This document shows, piece after piece, positions 1 through 11,429 of a stretch of DNA of 64,000 bases. Both the position numbers and the translations under genes were made by a program. The stretch lies in assembly GCA_027924585.1 (NCBI GenBank), contig BSBM01000076.1, positions 6,917,001 to 6,981,000 of the forward strand. Direction: 5' to 3'. This DNA comes from Larix kaempferi (Eukaryota; Streptophyta; Pinopsida; Pinales; Pinaceae). The stretch's first letter is position 1, and every line of letters begins with the position of its first letter. The notes below the pieces were generated by a model that was not told the DNA's origin, did no database searches, and saw only the letters and a program-made list of their open reading frames with translations.

Positions 1-1056
1 ACTAGATTTGAAGAATGAATTGCTAATATGATTCTGCCAATATTTTCCAATTCATGAAACCTTTTACTACTAGTTGAAACGATTGATGGACAAATTCAAT
101 TTGAACTTATTCCTTTATTATAACATCAAGTTTCACTTACTATTTCAATGCTTGGTATTTTATTTAAGATAACTATGGTAGATTCTACTTTCTCCATTTA
201 TAATTTATATATATATGGATATAGTCTTGATATTTATAAAGTCAAAATCATATTTTATTTAAGAACATAATACAATATAAGTGTGGACCCTTTTTAACTA
301 TAGGGTGAACCATTCTAATGTGATATTGGTGCATTATTATAATAAACAACTTTTATATGGTTTATTGTAATAATATTACAATGTACCGATACTATTTTCT
401 AACCTAAGTTCTAACTATCTAAATCTTATATGCATGCGATTATTACCAATACAAACTTTTGATTTATGTAATCATGCATTCGATGGTTAATACCATAGTG
501 ATGAAGTGATATACAATGCAATCCTGACCTTACTCTATGTATTGATAATGAACGACATTACACCAAGCATTAAATACGACACTGGTAAGGAAGTGACGGT
601 TATTAATGTTGCTGCTGCATTGATCTGACAGGTTGATGGTGTCTCGTCTAAACATTAATGGTTCTGAACCAACTCTTTAGTGGAGTGTAATGTTGTCTAT
701 CCACGTTGTCAAACCACGTGAAGCTTGGTTAAAATGTGACTCACAAAATCGAACTATGCGTAGTGAACAAGCAACTCTCCTTCGAACAGTACATGGGATT
801 GACTCCTTGGCATGCAACGTTGGCATTGTCGTAGTTGTTACATTAAATGAGGTATTTATGTTATGGTTGCCCGATTCTCAAAGCATCAGGTTGTCACCTT
901 CTCGCTCGTCGATCACAATAGATCTGGGTCGTTGAATGATAAACCCTAAATTCTCGTTGTAAGTAATGCTGGAGGGTTTCTCAGTCTTCACTTCCACGTT
1001 TTGGAGTTAGAGTGTGAGGCCGACACGCTGCTAAAACTTAGGGTTAGCAAGTTTGC
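1..1056. other. No gene recognised
   Basis: AT-rich sequence with only short open frames, the longest 81 codons at 690-935, which resembles no family I know. I see no tRNA, LTR end or tandem array here. Confidence 0.4.
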
Positions 1057-1381
1057 TTGGATTTTGGAACCCGCGACCTCTGCGTTATTTTAATGGTGTT
1101 TTGCAGACCTGTAAGTGAATGCTCAGTAGTTGATACCACGACCTTGGTGTGGTTTCTATTTCAGAGTGAAAGTCTATTTTTACAGTGCTGGGGTTGGATC
1201 TTTGGCCTTTCCACTCAAGGTAATACGTCTCTATGTTCCATCATTGAAATTTGAGTTTTCATAAATCCTTTATGTTGATTCATTCTAATTTATTTAGATG
1301 TATGTTTCACTTGCAGGGTCAATCAAAGGTCTAACATCCAAGCTTGATGGACAAATGAACGTCGAGGACTCGGCCGTCCTG
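1057..1381 (+). other. Candidate two-exon open segment
   Basis: An open frame from 1057 meets a donor-like CAAG/GTAATA at 1219/1220. A good acceptor (TTTCACTTGCAG) ends at 1316, and the next segment 1317-1381 ends at a strong donor G/GTAAGT. Joining 1057-1219 to 1317-1381 keeps one frame open for 76 codons (163 plus 65 nt, divisible by three). The second exon would encode SIKGLTSKLDGQMNVEDS. I do not recognise the product and found no later exon, so this may be a gene remnant or chance. Splice-site quality and frame continuity are the only support. Confidence 0.2.
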
Positions 1382-3719
1382 GTAAGTCTCGGGTTCATCC
1401 ATAACCCTGGACTCGTCGGAAGTTAAAACGTTCTGCTCAGTAAAAGAGTTAGGTTAATCCGTAAGCAATGATAATGTTTAGACTGAGTTTTTGTGTTGCC
1501 GAGGCTTCAAGCCTGCATTGTAAACTGAAAATATTTTACAATGGCATCTTCGCCATAGTACAGCTTGCAAGCTTTGCTTTAAAGGATTGAAATTCATTTG
1601 ACTTGGTATTATAATACTGGTTTTTAGTTACAGAAGAAAAGAAATGTTGCGTTGTTCTTTTTTTTGTATTCGGTACTGTTAAAGTTGTTGTGAATACTGT
1701 AGTTTGACACTCAATCTAAAGAAATGAACTTCTGTAGTTAGATTCTGGAAATAAATAAGAATGGAGGTTTTGAAGATTTCGATTTGAACTGTCAGAAAAG
1801 TAATTTAATAAATAGGCCTTAAAGTTTTAGTGACAAAGTATTGTTTCCAAAGTCGTAAACGAAATTACAATGTAAAAAAAAAGAAAAAGTATTTACAGGG
1901 TTGAAACCTTGTTCCTGTGTGAGCATAACTTGAATTACTTCTTGCTCGGTTTGATATGTAGAAGATCTGGGTTTTGAAGCTCAAGTACTGCTTGTGTGTC
2001 TTCTATCAATAATGTTTAAAACAGTTGTAATGAAAAGTCGAGAGTCAACCTAGGGTTTTGAAGTGAAATTGTAAGAATAATGGGATTTGAACAAGGATTC
2101 AAACTTCACCTTTGGTTTAAAAAGTGATAGAAAACAAATACTAGAAAATTTTATGAAATAAAAATAAATACTAAGATTTATATAATACTGTTCTGCAATG
2201 TCTTTGCATGTAAATACTGTAACTCTGGTTTCAAAGCTTATAATGACCCTCGGAAAGGAACATATTTATTTTTATAACTGTTGAAAAGAAAATTCAAAGA
2301 TATTGAAGAAAGAAATATTATGAAATATTCAAGATGCTAGATGGTCTAAAACAAATATTACAATTCATAAATAATTAGTAAGGTAAGAATAATTGATAAG
2401 TATTTAAACTATAGTTTTCTGTGGGGGGATGAAGTATTTTACTTCTGTAATTTGATGAATTAATTGCTATGCTAGCATTTTAAGAGAAACTGTTCTGTAA
2501 TTTAAGATCAATCTTTCTTGGCTCATTGGAACCAAGAAAAGTTTGATCAATGTTTCTTGACTAATTATTTATTTCGACTTTTTGCATTCTTTAATTTTTT
2601 CACATTTCCAGTTAGGAATAGTTGTTAGATTGAGTTATATTTGGCACATTCATAATTGTAATTTCAATTCTTATATGCAAGGCATCTGTTTTAATATTAT
2701 ATTGGAATTAACATGAACATAGGTGAAAATCTAAATCCTTATTTAGATACCCTATGTGTTATTTACCATGAAATGGTATCATATAAGTTTCACTATTTGT
2801 GTATCTTTATAACTATTGCATGCTTGAAACCTAACAATGGATATTTTCCCCTATATAGATATAACCCAAGAAAAGGTAACTAAATGTTGTTAATTCCCGT
2901 GATTGCAAGAATAAATGTAGAGGAAGTGGAGGCAATTCATTGGATCTTGTGAATGACCCAAATCCAAGCTATGCACATGATCATATGGTGTTATTGAAAA
3001 GTAAAATGAATTTTTCTATGTTCATTTGGGTTCAAACATCGACAAAGATGTTTTTTTTTATAGGAAGGTAGGGGCATCCTTTCACAAAAGGGTTTCAATT
3101 TTGCATTTTTATGGAGATTAATTTATTAAGCATATAGAAAACATGAGTTATCTATGGCTATATTTGTATTACATGATATAAAATTGGTAGATTGGTAGGT
3201 TGTGGTGTGAAACATTTGCAATTATCATATTTTCTAAGCATTGCACTAACAATTGGACTATCAGTCTTTTACATTCTTTGTTAATATGTTGATCCCTTGA
3301 CTAGGTTTTGTTTTATGCATTTTGCCTTCCCCGGTACTTTATTTCTTTGGGTGTTCCACTCTCCAATGCTACAAATTGATCGGTCACCCCTACAATCCTA
3401 GTGGGATCATTGTTAGAATTATACTATTATTTTATTTAGCATCGTGTTTGCTTATACTAAGATGTGGCAGGGCTCCTGTTTGTTACAACTTGATAATATG
3501 ATATAAAGGGGGTGTTAAAAATGGGTTGATAAAAATGGATACCTACAATATCTAGTGAAACTAGGGGTTTTCTTAATTGGAAAGGCATATTGGGAGGGGG
3601 GTTAAACAATACAATTTTAGGATGCATTTTCCAATATTTAGTGAAATTAGGGGTATTCTTTAATATCACACGAACGATCGTGCTATGCAACAAGTTCATT
3701 GAGTGAACCCCCTGTGGCA
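1382..3719. other. No gene recognised
   Basis: AT-rich, many stops in all frames. A short sequence near 3541-3578 recurs in diverged form near 3630-3665. Nothing else stands out. Confidence 0.4.
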
Positions 3720-4615
3720 CCAGATTCCTTTACAGAAATGAAGAAAGTAGAGGAACCATAAGGAGAGGAGTTAGGTTCTATATGTCTAGAGTTTAAGACA
3801 TATTGAAGATGTCACTTAATATCAAGAAATTCGTGAGGGGCTAAATGGTATATTGGAGCAATTGGAAGAGAAGATGCTGAGACAAGATCAATAGTGTGCT
3901 AGATGAAATGAATGGGGGGAAGGCCAACAGGAGGTGTAAATACATACACAAAATCATCTAACAAGGGATTCATATAGGGTGTGGAAGGATGGGAGTCATT
4001 ATCAATCTTAACCCATTTAACCACACATAGTGACATGAATTTGTGAAGATTGACATGGAACACATCAACATTGTTGGACAACAAGGAAGGTGAATGGGTT
4101 ATAGAAGATGTGAGATCACAAGCCTTTCCATCTTTAAAAAATTTATAAGTGTTGTGGTGAGCATCATATAGGGAATGACGAATAATTTGGTAAGGGAACC
4201 CAGTAGTAAATATACACAATTGAGAGGAGACACATCACATTCCAAAGTATATTGAAATGCCCCAATGGAAATGGTGATAACATAATGCTCAGTGACATTT
4301 AGATGAGGAGCATATTTTGTAACCAAACCTGATATGGAGTTTGATGGTCTGTAGTGGGGAGTTGCAGATAGGAGACTAAATATCATGGGAAAATATATTT
4401 ATTTGGCTACCATTATCCATAATTAGGGTGGTGATTTTAGATTTAATTTGATAATTATGAACAAATAGGAAACCTAGTTGATGCTGGAAGGATTTGTTGT
4501 ACATGAATGATAGTGTAGGATCTGGGGTGGTGGCATTGGGTAAAAAAATTGGAGGACTCAAAAAATTGGTAGAAGAGTGAGATGAGGTACTAGGAATAGG
4601 CTTTGATATGAACAA
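3720..4615 (-). pseudogene. Ty3/gypsy pol remnant (protease to start of RT)
   Basis: Read on the minus strand, three overlapping frames hold pieces of a Ty3/gypsy polyprotein in the right order. The aspartic protease active site survives as LIMDNGSQINIF near 4385-4420, with Asn where the family has Ser or Thr after Asp. It is followed by the protease flap region and a block like the family's 'ILLGRPW...HDG..NTY' stretch near 4130-4230. Near 3899-3950 a GLPPI motif matches the linker before reverse transcriptase. Decayed RT N-terminal sequence continues to about 3725. Frameshifts and stops make it dead. I found no LTRs for it. Family assignment is from motif order and is fairly secure; the exact ends are not. 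Confidence 0.65.
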
Positions 4616-4795
4616 TAATTATAAAAGTTATCTCCAAGTAATTTTTTCCCAAGCAAATAAATAGACCCTTGAGAAATATCAATGACAAAGTGTGAAAATT
4701 AGTGTCCAATGTTTAGCTTGGATTTAAGATATGTAGCAATTCCAGTTAAGTTTCATAGATATAGCAGATTAGGAAACAGACGGATTACAGATTAC

Positions 4796-5040
4796 AGTCC
4801 GCATTTATCCGATTACAGATAGACTACTGTATCAGACCATCACATAGCTGCTATCTACAGCCGGCATATATCCATACAACTAAACAAAAACTGTTACAGA
4901 AATTAAAATAGGCGTTCATCCCTGGTCATCAAAATCTGAGCTATTGCTCAATTTCGTGCCTCTATAGCTTCATGAAATGGTCTGTGGTAATAACTGTAGG
5001 TGCCCCCAATAGAGTGAATAGTAATCCTCCAAGTGCCAAG
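4796..5040 (-). repeat. 245-bp LINE 3' fragment, copy 1
   Basis: Direct repeat of 5341-5585, with only a few mismatches by eye. It holds the C-terminal coding end and the start of the 3' untranslated region of the adjacent LINE family, without a poly-A tail. Confidence 0.8.
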
Positions 5041-5119
5041 TTCCCAGGATTGGATGAAGGCTACCATAAAATGAGAACATTGTTATCTTTCTGTTTAAAT
5101 GAAAACTTTCATGAGTATG

Positions 5120-5138
5120 GCTTAACTCTACACAAATA
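5120..5138. repeat. LINE target-site duplication, left copy
   Basis: GCTTAACTCTACACAAATA, identical to 6904-6922. It brackets the LINE and marks the pre-insertion site. Confidence 0.85.
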
Positions 5139-6903
5139 GTTGTTGTGACCTAATAGTTGCTGTGACCTTTTTTTCCTTGGAAAAAGTGGTAATTTTATTT
5201 CAAAAAGATGAACAAAATTAGATTCTGCACATGTATTAGGATCACTGTGATCCCTACATTGACACATATTTACTGTCCCATATTAATATCAAGTCCAAAG
5301 TTCCATACTACTTCAAAACAATGAGTCTAGCTGTTCATACAGTCCACATTTATCCGATTACAGATAGACTACTGTATCAGACCATCACATAGCTGCTATC
5401 TACAGCCGGCATATATCCATACAACTAAACAAAAACTGTTACAGAAATTAAAATAGGCGTCCATCCCTGGTCATCAAAATCTGAGCTATTGCTCAATTCC
5501 GTGCCTCTATAGCTTCATGAAATGGTCTGTGGTAATAACTGTAGGTGCCCCCAATAGAGTGAATAGTAATCCTCCAAGTTCCAAGTGCTAAATGTTGCTG
5601 CGTCGCTTCTTTGGAAAGCTGATCGGCCATCCCATTCCTCTCCCTGTAGACAAGTGTAAATGTAATATGATTAAATGACTATTTTAACCGTATTACCTCC
5701 TCCAGTATAGGTATGAGTACCATCACATGACAATGAGTAATCTCCTTTGCCCAGTCAATAACTATCCTGGAGTCGCCAAATATCTGAAGAGATAGACATC
5801 CTTGTTCAAGTGCAAATAACAGCAGCAGCCTAAGAGACATAAGTTCAGCATAGTTGTTAGATCCCCTCCCCAAACCAGCCACGATATGAAAGAAATGAGA
5901 CTCGGTTTTGAAAAGGACTCCACCCCCACCACACTTCGATCGATGGTCAAGAGAAGCACCATCAAAATATGCCCATGGCATGGTTTTATCGATCATTTCC
6001 TCACTCACAGGTCGAGTTCTAATCTCTTTGACAGGTGTCTTGTAGTGTTGGATAACAGCCACAGCTTGTGCCACTACAGTCTCCTTCAGAATCCTGCAAT
6101 CTTGAAATATGATCTTATTTCTGGTAATCCATATGCCCCATGCGAAAATACAAGGGGAAGCCTGGATGGGAGAGGATTTTTGTAAAGTCCACCACAATTG
6201 GAATGCTTCATGGACACTCGCTCCCCACCATCTCACATTTAAATCCAGATATTTGCATATATCAGCCCAAACTGCCTGAGTAAACCGACAATAAACAAAT
6301 AGATGATTAATGGTCTCTTCCACATCTTTACAAAGTGGACAGAACCCCGGTCCCTGGAGGAAGCGTTTTTGCAGAATGTCCCAGGTTGGAGCCTTATTTT
6401 CCAAAATAGCCCAGAAGAGTAATTTTGCTTTACTCGGACACTTTAACTTCCACGGATATTTCCACCACCACACCAATTCCCTGTTATGTGCTTCCACATT
6501 CAGCTGGATATATCCATTCCTTGGGGTGTAAATTCTAGAGGGATGGTGATCCCAGATAAGTTCATCATTCCTATTGGTCAGTCGTATATACGAAAGTCTT
6601 AGGATCCGGAGAAAATCCTCCCAAACTCCTTGCATATCTTCAGGAATCTCAAGACGCTGTGCAGAGATCCACCCCTGATGCCAAAGAGTAGATGATCCTG
6701 GATCCTCTACATCATCCAGAAAATGGCAACCTCTAGCTGCCAAGAAGTTCCTCAAGTCCACAGGCATGACATGACCTCCCCTACAGCCAACCCAAGGGTC
6801 CAGTCCAATATGAGTGAGTCGCCCATTTCCTATCCTCCACACTAATCCAGAGCCGACCAAAGGAAAATGCTGCACCACCGCTTTCCAGACCACAGAGCAA
6901 TTT
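5139..6903 (-). mobile_element. 5'-truncated L1-type LINE
   Basis: A 1.77-kb minus-strand retroposon bounded by a perfect 19-bp target-site duplication. The 3' end on the minus strand reads AATAAAATTACC, then TTTTTCCAAGG and a short A run (plus-strand T run at 5168-5174), typical of plant L1 tails. About 29 bp of extra sequence (5139-5167, containing two similar GTTGYTGTGACC words) lies between the tail and the duplication. Most of reverse transcriptase and all of ORF1 are missing, the usual result of incomplete target-primed reverse transcription. It lies just beyond the DDM1 exon fragment, so it inserted next to that fragment. Confidence 0.85.
5493..6893 (-). pseudogene. LINE ORF2 C-terminus: zinc-binding RT domain plus RNase H
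   Basis: The frame is open for 404 codons (6893 to 5679), meets one TAG, then stays open in the same frame to a natural TGA at 5493. Residues about 140-210 form the zf-RVT region seen after LINE reverse transcriptases, with CPLC at 185-188, His197 and Cys202. Residues 305-404 are an RVT_3-type RNase H: Asp311 in YFDGAS, Glu350 in NNYAEL and Asp374 in FGDSR are the catalytic acids. After the stop the sequence continues ERNGMADQLSKEA, the last conserved RNase H block. The reverse transcriptase itself is lost by 5' truncation. A single stop in about 465 codons suggests a fairly recent insertion. Confidence 0.85.
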
Positions 6904-6922
6904 GCTTAACTCTACACAAATA
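6904..6922. repeat. LINE target-site duplication, right copy
   Basis: Exact match to 5120-5138. Confidence 0.85.
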
Positions 6923-6926
6923 AAAT

Positions 6927-7160
6927 CTATTGCTTAAATGCTACAGTACCGTGCTTGGAGATGTGAATCAAATTGCAAGTTAAGTCACCATTTTCTCCTT
7001 TATTTTGCAAATAAACCTCAAGTGTTTTATTGACTAAATGATCTTGGATATGTTTCTGATGTTCTTTCATATCTGCATACAAAATTATCTCCTTTTTCCT
7101 AGGCAGGGACTCTTCAACCTTTTCCTTCAGCCTTCTGAGAAGAAATGGTCTAAGAATCAA
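6927..7160 (-). pseudogene. DDM1: DDM1-type SNF2 chromatin remodeller, exon fragment
   Basis: The minus-strand frame begins ILRPFLLRRLKEKVEESLPR and continues KKEIILYADMKEHQKHIQDH, then LVNKTLEVYLQ. This is the end of the SNF2_N half of a Snf2 ATPase. The KKEI(I/V)LYA...HQ...H(L/I)(V/I)N.TLE pattern is that of the plant DDM1/LSH subfamily rather than ISWI or CHD. DDM1 is the remodeller that keeps transposons methylated and silent. Only about 58 codons match; similarity stops near AATG/GTGACT (about 6985), a possible splice donor, after which the frame reads into non-homologous sequence. No other DDM1 exon is visible in the window. It lies between a LINE on one side and the hAT transposase (opposite strand) on the other, so it is an isolated remnant or captured exon. 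Family call is strong; DDM1 versus a close paralogue is not resolved. Confidence 0.7.
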
Positions 7161-7265
7161 ATTAAGCAGTTGTACTAATTTTATATCATTTTTCTCATGC
7201 AGGCCTCCTTCTGGTTTCTATATTGATTTGGAATATCAATTGTGGAACATTAAGTAAGAAACAAG

Positions 7266-9896
7266 ATGTCAAACATGGATCATGGAGAGAAAAATAAAAC
7301 ATTAAGACAAAAGGATGTAATGTCATATTTTCAAAAACATCAATCCAATCATCCACATCATATTCATGGTTCAAGCTCTCTTGAGCAAGGTATCGGTGAG
7401 AGAGATGTCAACACTTTGGAGGATGCCTCTGCAAAACATACAATGGATGGTAGAATACATTCCTCTAGTGATCAAAGTGAGGCAAATGCATTTTCATCAG
7501 AAATTGGTAGCTCAAATGTTGAAGATTTTTCCTTGCAAGGTGACATAGACCATTCACTGAAGAGGAAAAAAGGCCGATGGGACTTCGGGAGACAATTCCA
7601 ATCTGATTGGGTATCAAGATTCCCATTTATTGAACCGATACCTCCAACAAATAAGAATGAGACCTCACGAGAAGTTAAATGCATTTCATGTAGTTGGAAA
7701 CAGGGCAAGCTAGTGAAATTGCAAATGAAGCTGGACACAATAGAGAAGCATGTTGGGAAGGTGTATGATAACAAAACTGGAAATGATGAGAAGAAATCTA
7801 CTGTTAGATGGAAATCTGATAGCCGACATCTCCAATGTGAAGAGGAATACAATAAATACTTAATAAATAAGAGAAAACTAGATGAAAGTGGAGGAACCAT
7901 CACTTCTCAATTCGGAAAGATGATGGAAAAAAATTTGTTATCGAAGTCGATACAATTAAGCACTGTATTTCACATCCTATCCAATGGTCGTCCTATGACA
8001 GATTATCCAAAAATGATGAAATATCTATCTTTTATTCAAGTGCCAAATTTTCCATCTTCTCATTGGTCTTTAACGAGTGGTTGGGAATGGGGAAAATATC
8101 TAGCTCAAGTAGAAAAGGATGATATGAAAGAGAAGATTGTGAATGCAACATTTTTGTCACTGTCCTTGGATGAAGTTACAGCTGTTGATAATACTGCATG
8201 GATTTGCATGAGCATTTATACGGTCAATTACCATATCAGGAATTCCTATCTACTTGGAATTCATAAAATGAGCAAAAGTTCTACAGCAGAAAACATTTAT
8301 GAACTTGTTATTAATACTTTGAAAGAAATTGGTGGTATGGATCATTCAATGATCGCAAAAAAGTTGGTATGCGTTGGAGCAGATGGGGCATCAGTAATGC
8401 AGGGACAAAGGAACGGCCTTTGTGCTAGACTACAACTCTCAGCTTCACCGTATATGATTGGTATTCATTGTATGGCTCATAGAATGAATCTTGCATTTAA
8501 AATAGTGAGCAACTTTCCATTGGTTTCAAAAGTTGAATATCTTGTACGTGAGGTTCATGCATACTTTTGTCGGAGTCCCAAACGGTTTTCAGAGTTTAAA
8601 AAATTTGCTGACGGTGTTACAAATGGAAACAAACTATTAAAAGATGTTGATACAAGATGGATCTCACTGAAGGGACCAGCTCAAAGACTATTCGATGAAT
8701 ATGCATCCTTGGTAGGGGTGATGTATGAACATCGCCTAAGTGTAGAAAAAGCTCAAACTCTTCTCTTTCTATTAACTGATATAGAGACATATTTAACATT
8801 GGATGGAGTTCTTCCTCTACTTCATGAAATGAATAGCCTCGTGAAGATGTCTCAGAGTCGCACGATGTATATTGCTGAATACACAAATGCTAGAAAACTA
8901 GCATGCCTTGCATTAGATAATTTGTATATGAAGGCAGATTCTTTTACAGGTCTAGCATTTACAAATTGGGCTAAGATAATCAATATTGAAAATGATGAAA
9001 ATTTATTGAAGTTTGATGAAAAAGGGTTTCTATGTATGGCAGTGCGTGGGTATATGGTTCCTTTTTATTATAATGACAAAATAGGAAGAACCACCAAAGA
9101 GTGCCCTGTGTCAAGAGAACAATTTGACAATGTTGTGATTTCAGTGAGGCGCAGCTTGATAGAAATTGCAAAATCACTATCATCAGAGATAAGAGAACGA
9201 TTTCCTCGAGTTGAATTGTTGGAGGCCATGTCTGTGGTATACCCTCAATATTGGAACAATCGTCAATGTTCAAAAACTATAAAGGTTGACTTTATAGCTA
9301 AAATCAAGATTTTGCAAAGCCATTTTTGTCGAGAGACCGAGATACAAGGAGAACATATTCAAGGTATTTTAGATGGACAAAAATTGAAAGATCAAGCCCG
9401 ATGCTTTGCTGATACAATGTGGGAGCAATTTTCTAAGTTGGATAATGCTCTAGAATATGGTGCAATTACAAAATTGTGGACTACACTCAGTGGTAGTGAA
9501 TATCTACTGCAACATATGTCAGAGTATTTCAAATTAGTAGATTTATGTCAAACCATGATTTTGGGATCAGTGGAGGATGAGAGAATGTTTAGTTCATTAA
9601 CATTTTTGAAGTCAAAGTTGAGGAATAAGCTTGATAAAAATGTGGATACATGCTTAAGATTATATGTAACAAAGTATGAGGTTGACAATTTTCCATATGA
9701 AAGAGCAGTAGCTCTCTGGCGATCAAATTGTGAAAGAAGGGGAGAAAACAATATGGCAAATTTATCTAATGAATTTGATATGGAACATAATGTTGTTGAG
9801 GATCATAATGACGGCTCATTCGAAGAAGGTCATGTTCAGAGTGCCGAAAATGAGGACCAGTCCCAGAATGTGAATTGGGAAATGGATTTCACCTAA
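7266..9896 (+). CDS. hAT-superfamily transposase, intact 876-codon frame
   Basis: A DDE-type DNA transposase of the hAT superfamily, of the ZNF862/KIAA1586-like group found in many plant genomes. Features in order: a low-complexity acidic N-terminus; a short zinc-finger-like segment with Cys139, Cys142 and His162 (KCISCSW ... DTIEKHVGK), probably DNA binding; the first catalytic Asp302 in LSLDEVTAVD; Asp373 in VGADGASVMQG; the IHCMAHRMNLAF block at 400-411; DTRW at 462-465; and the C-terminal hAT dimerisation region SVEDERMFSSLTFLKSKLRN at 768-787 with the conserved Glu. The expected catalytic and dimerisation motifs are present and the frame has no stop or shift, unlike every other mobile element here. 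The ATG at 7266 is the first in frame. A good splice acceptor (TTTTTCTCATGCAG, ending at 7202) lies 63 bp upstream, suggesting a 5' UTR intron. I could not identify terminal inverted repeats or an 8-bp target duplication, so it may be an immobile or domesticated copy. Confidence 0.85.
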   Translation: MSNMDHGEKNKTLRQKDVMSYFQKHQSNHPHHIHGSSSLEQGIGERDVNTLEDASAKHTMDGRIHSSSDQSEANAFSSEIGSSNVEDFSLQGDIDHSLKRKKGRWDFGRQFQSDWVSRFPFIEPIPPTNKNETSREVKCISCSWKQGKLVKLQMKLDTIEKHVGKVYDNKTGNDEKKSTVRWKSDSRHLQCEEEYNKYLINKRKLDESGGTITSQFGKMMEKNLLSKSIQLSTVFHILSNGRPMTDYPKMMKYLSFIQVPNFPSSHWSLTSGWEWGKYLAQVEKDDMKEKIVNATFLSLSLDEVTAVDNTAWICMSIYTVNYHIRNSYLLGIHKMSKSSTAENIYELVINTLKEIGGMDHSMIAKKLVCVGADGASVMQGQRNGLCARLQLSASPYMIGIHCMAHRMNLAFKIVSNFPLVSKVEYLVREVHAYFCRSPKRFSEFKKFADGVTNGNKLLKDVDTRWISLKGPAQRLFDEYASLVGVMYEHRLSVEKAQTLLFLLTDIETYLTLDGVLPLLHEMNSLVKMSQSRTMYIAEYTNARKLACLALDNLYMKADSFTGLAFTNWAKIINIENDENLLKFDEKGFLCMAVRGYMVPFYYNDKIGRTTKECPVSREQFDNVVISVRRSLIEIAKSLSSEIRERFPRVELLEAMSVVYPQYWNNRQCSKTIKVDFIAKIKILQSHFCRETEIQGEHIQGILDGQKLKDQARCFADTMWEQFSKLDNALEYGAITKLWTTLSGSEYLLQHMSEYFKLVDLCQTMILGSVEDERMFSSLTFLKSKLRNKLDKNVDTCLRLYVTKYEVDNFPYERAVALWRSNCERRGENNMANLSNEFDMEHNVVEDHNDGSFEEGHVQSAENEDQSQNVNWEMDFT

Positions 9897-11429
9897 TATT
9901 GTATATGATCCAATACACATGAGAGACTCTTGAGTCTTATTTTGGTATAGGTGTTCCATGGACCCTTGCGGGTGATCATTATATGTAAATTTGAGCTAGC
10001 ATTTTAATTAAAAATAGATTCTACATTGTACTTTTTTGTTATAACATTGATGATATGACATACATTTCCTTGATGCAGTTTATTTTAAGATTGATGTTTT
10101 TATATTTATCTTTTACATTGTCTCTTTTTTTATGTGATAGGAAATGACACTGGAATTTGACAAAGCTAGGCCTAGGAGCTATCTCTTCACATAGATAGTG
10201 TCCTGACATTGAAGGATAAATAACTAATTTGACTACACTTTCGCTAAGCAAGAATGAGCTCATTCAAGTACATGAAACCATGTTGGTGTTTATCTCAAAT
10301 ATTTTGTGCAAATTTTTATGGTTTGTTTATTGCTTTTATTTGAAACATTTTGTCGATTTGTGGGGTTTGCATGTATTTTGGTTAATTATTGTGTTAGACC
10401 CTTGAATGCTTCTAGTTCTCATTTGATGCTTGATTTAACCCTTTGTTGTAGCTTGAATCAATATTAGATTTAGTTGATTTCCATTGATTTAGGGTTCGAG
10501 AAAATAAGTTTTTATTACCTTTTATTTGCATGAATTAATTGTCTTCACTTTTTCGATTTGTTTATGCTGATTGTATATTTTCTTTGTAAATACTTATCGT
10601 TATTCAGAAAAATAAATGAGCTCTACATAGCTAAGCGAAGAGAAAAATGGTCTATGCACTAGGTTCCTATGCATTGATCATAGGAGACCTATTGGCATGA
10701 GACCAACATTCCTCTAGTCCAATTGGCTCAAAATTTTCCTAGCCTCCATGGGCATAATTGGCTAGTGAAGGCCAAAATGATGCATAATGTCTGATTCTAT
10801 TAGTTTATCGGTTTGTCAAGGTCCAAGTCCCCACATGTCATGGAAACTCTAATCAATAGAAAAAAATAATTTGTAATAAAAGCTCTAACATGGGTTATAA
10901 TAACATCTACACACCAATATCAACAAAAAATACAACATCTACAATCAAAATCAACTACTAGACACATTTAGATATGGTATCAACAAATGGTATAACATTT
11001 AGATATGGTACTAGTGTTGAGGAATTTAGATGGAAAAAAGTTACATTGTCCAAAAGTATGACACAACAATAAGATAGACCCCAATAGTCGACACTATAGG
11101 ATGCCAACAAAATCACTATAATGTTATTCAAAGTATGTGCCAAGAAAAATACCTAAGGAACATGCCTAGCTTAAAACCTATGTACAAACTTGCCTTGAAG
11201 TATCAAAAACAGTCTAGGGGAGCCACACAATCTATTGAAGGATAGTCTGTGGGTGCAATTCCTTTGTTGATTTAAGCAATTCAAAAAAGTCATCTCCCAA
11301 GACTATTAAAGAAGAAAAAGAAGAAATCTATAATAATTGCAGGGAGGACTACAAATAGATTCTAGAAACTCAAGTAGTAGAGGAAAAAATTGTAAGTAAG
11401 AAGAAGATACAATGCTAACGTCATCAGAG
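9897..11429. other. No gene recognised; hAT 3' flank
   Basis: AT-rich sequence with short open frames only. The distal end of the hAT element should lie here, but I could not place its inverted repeat. Confidence 0.4.
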
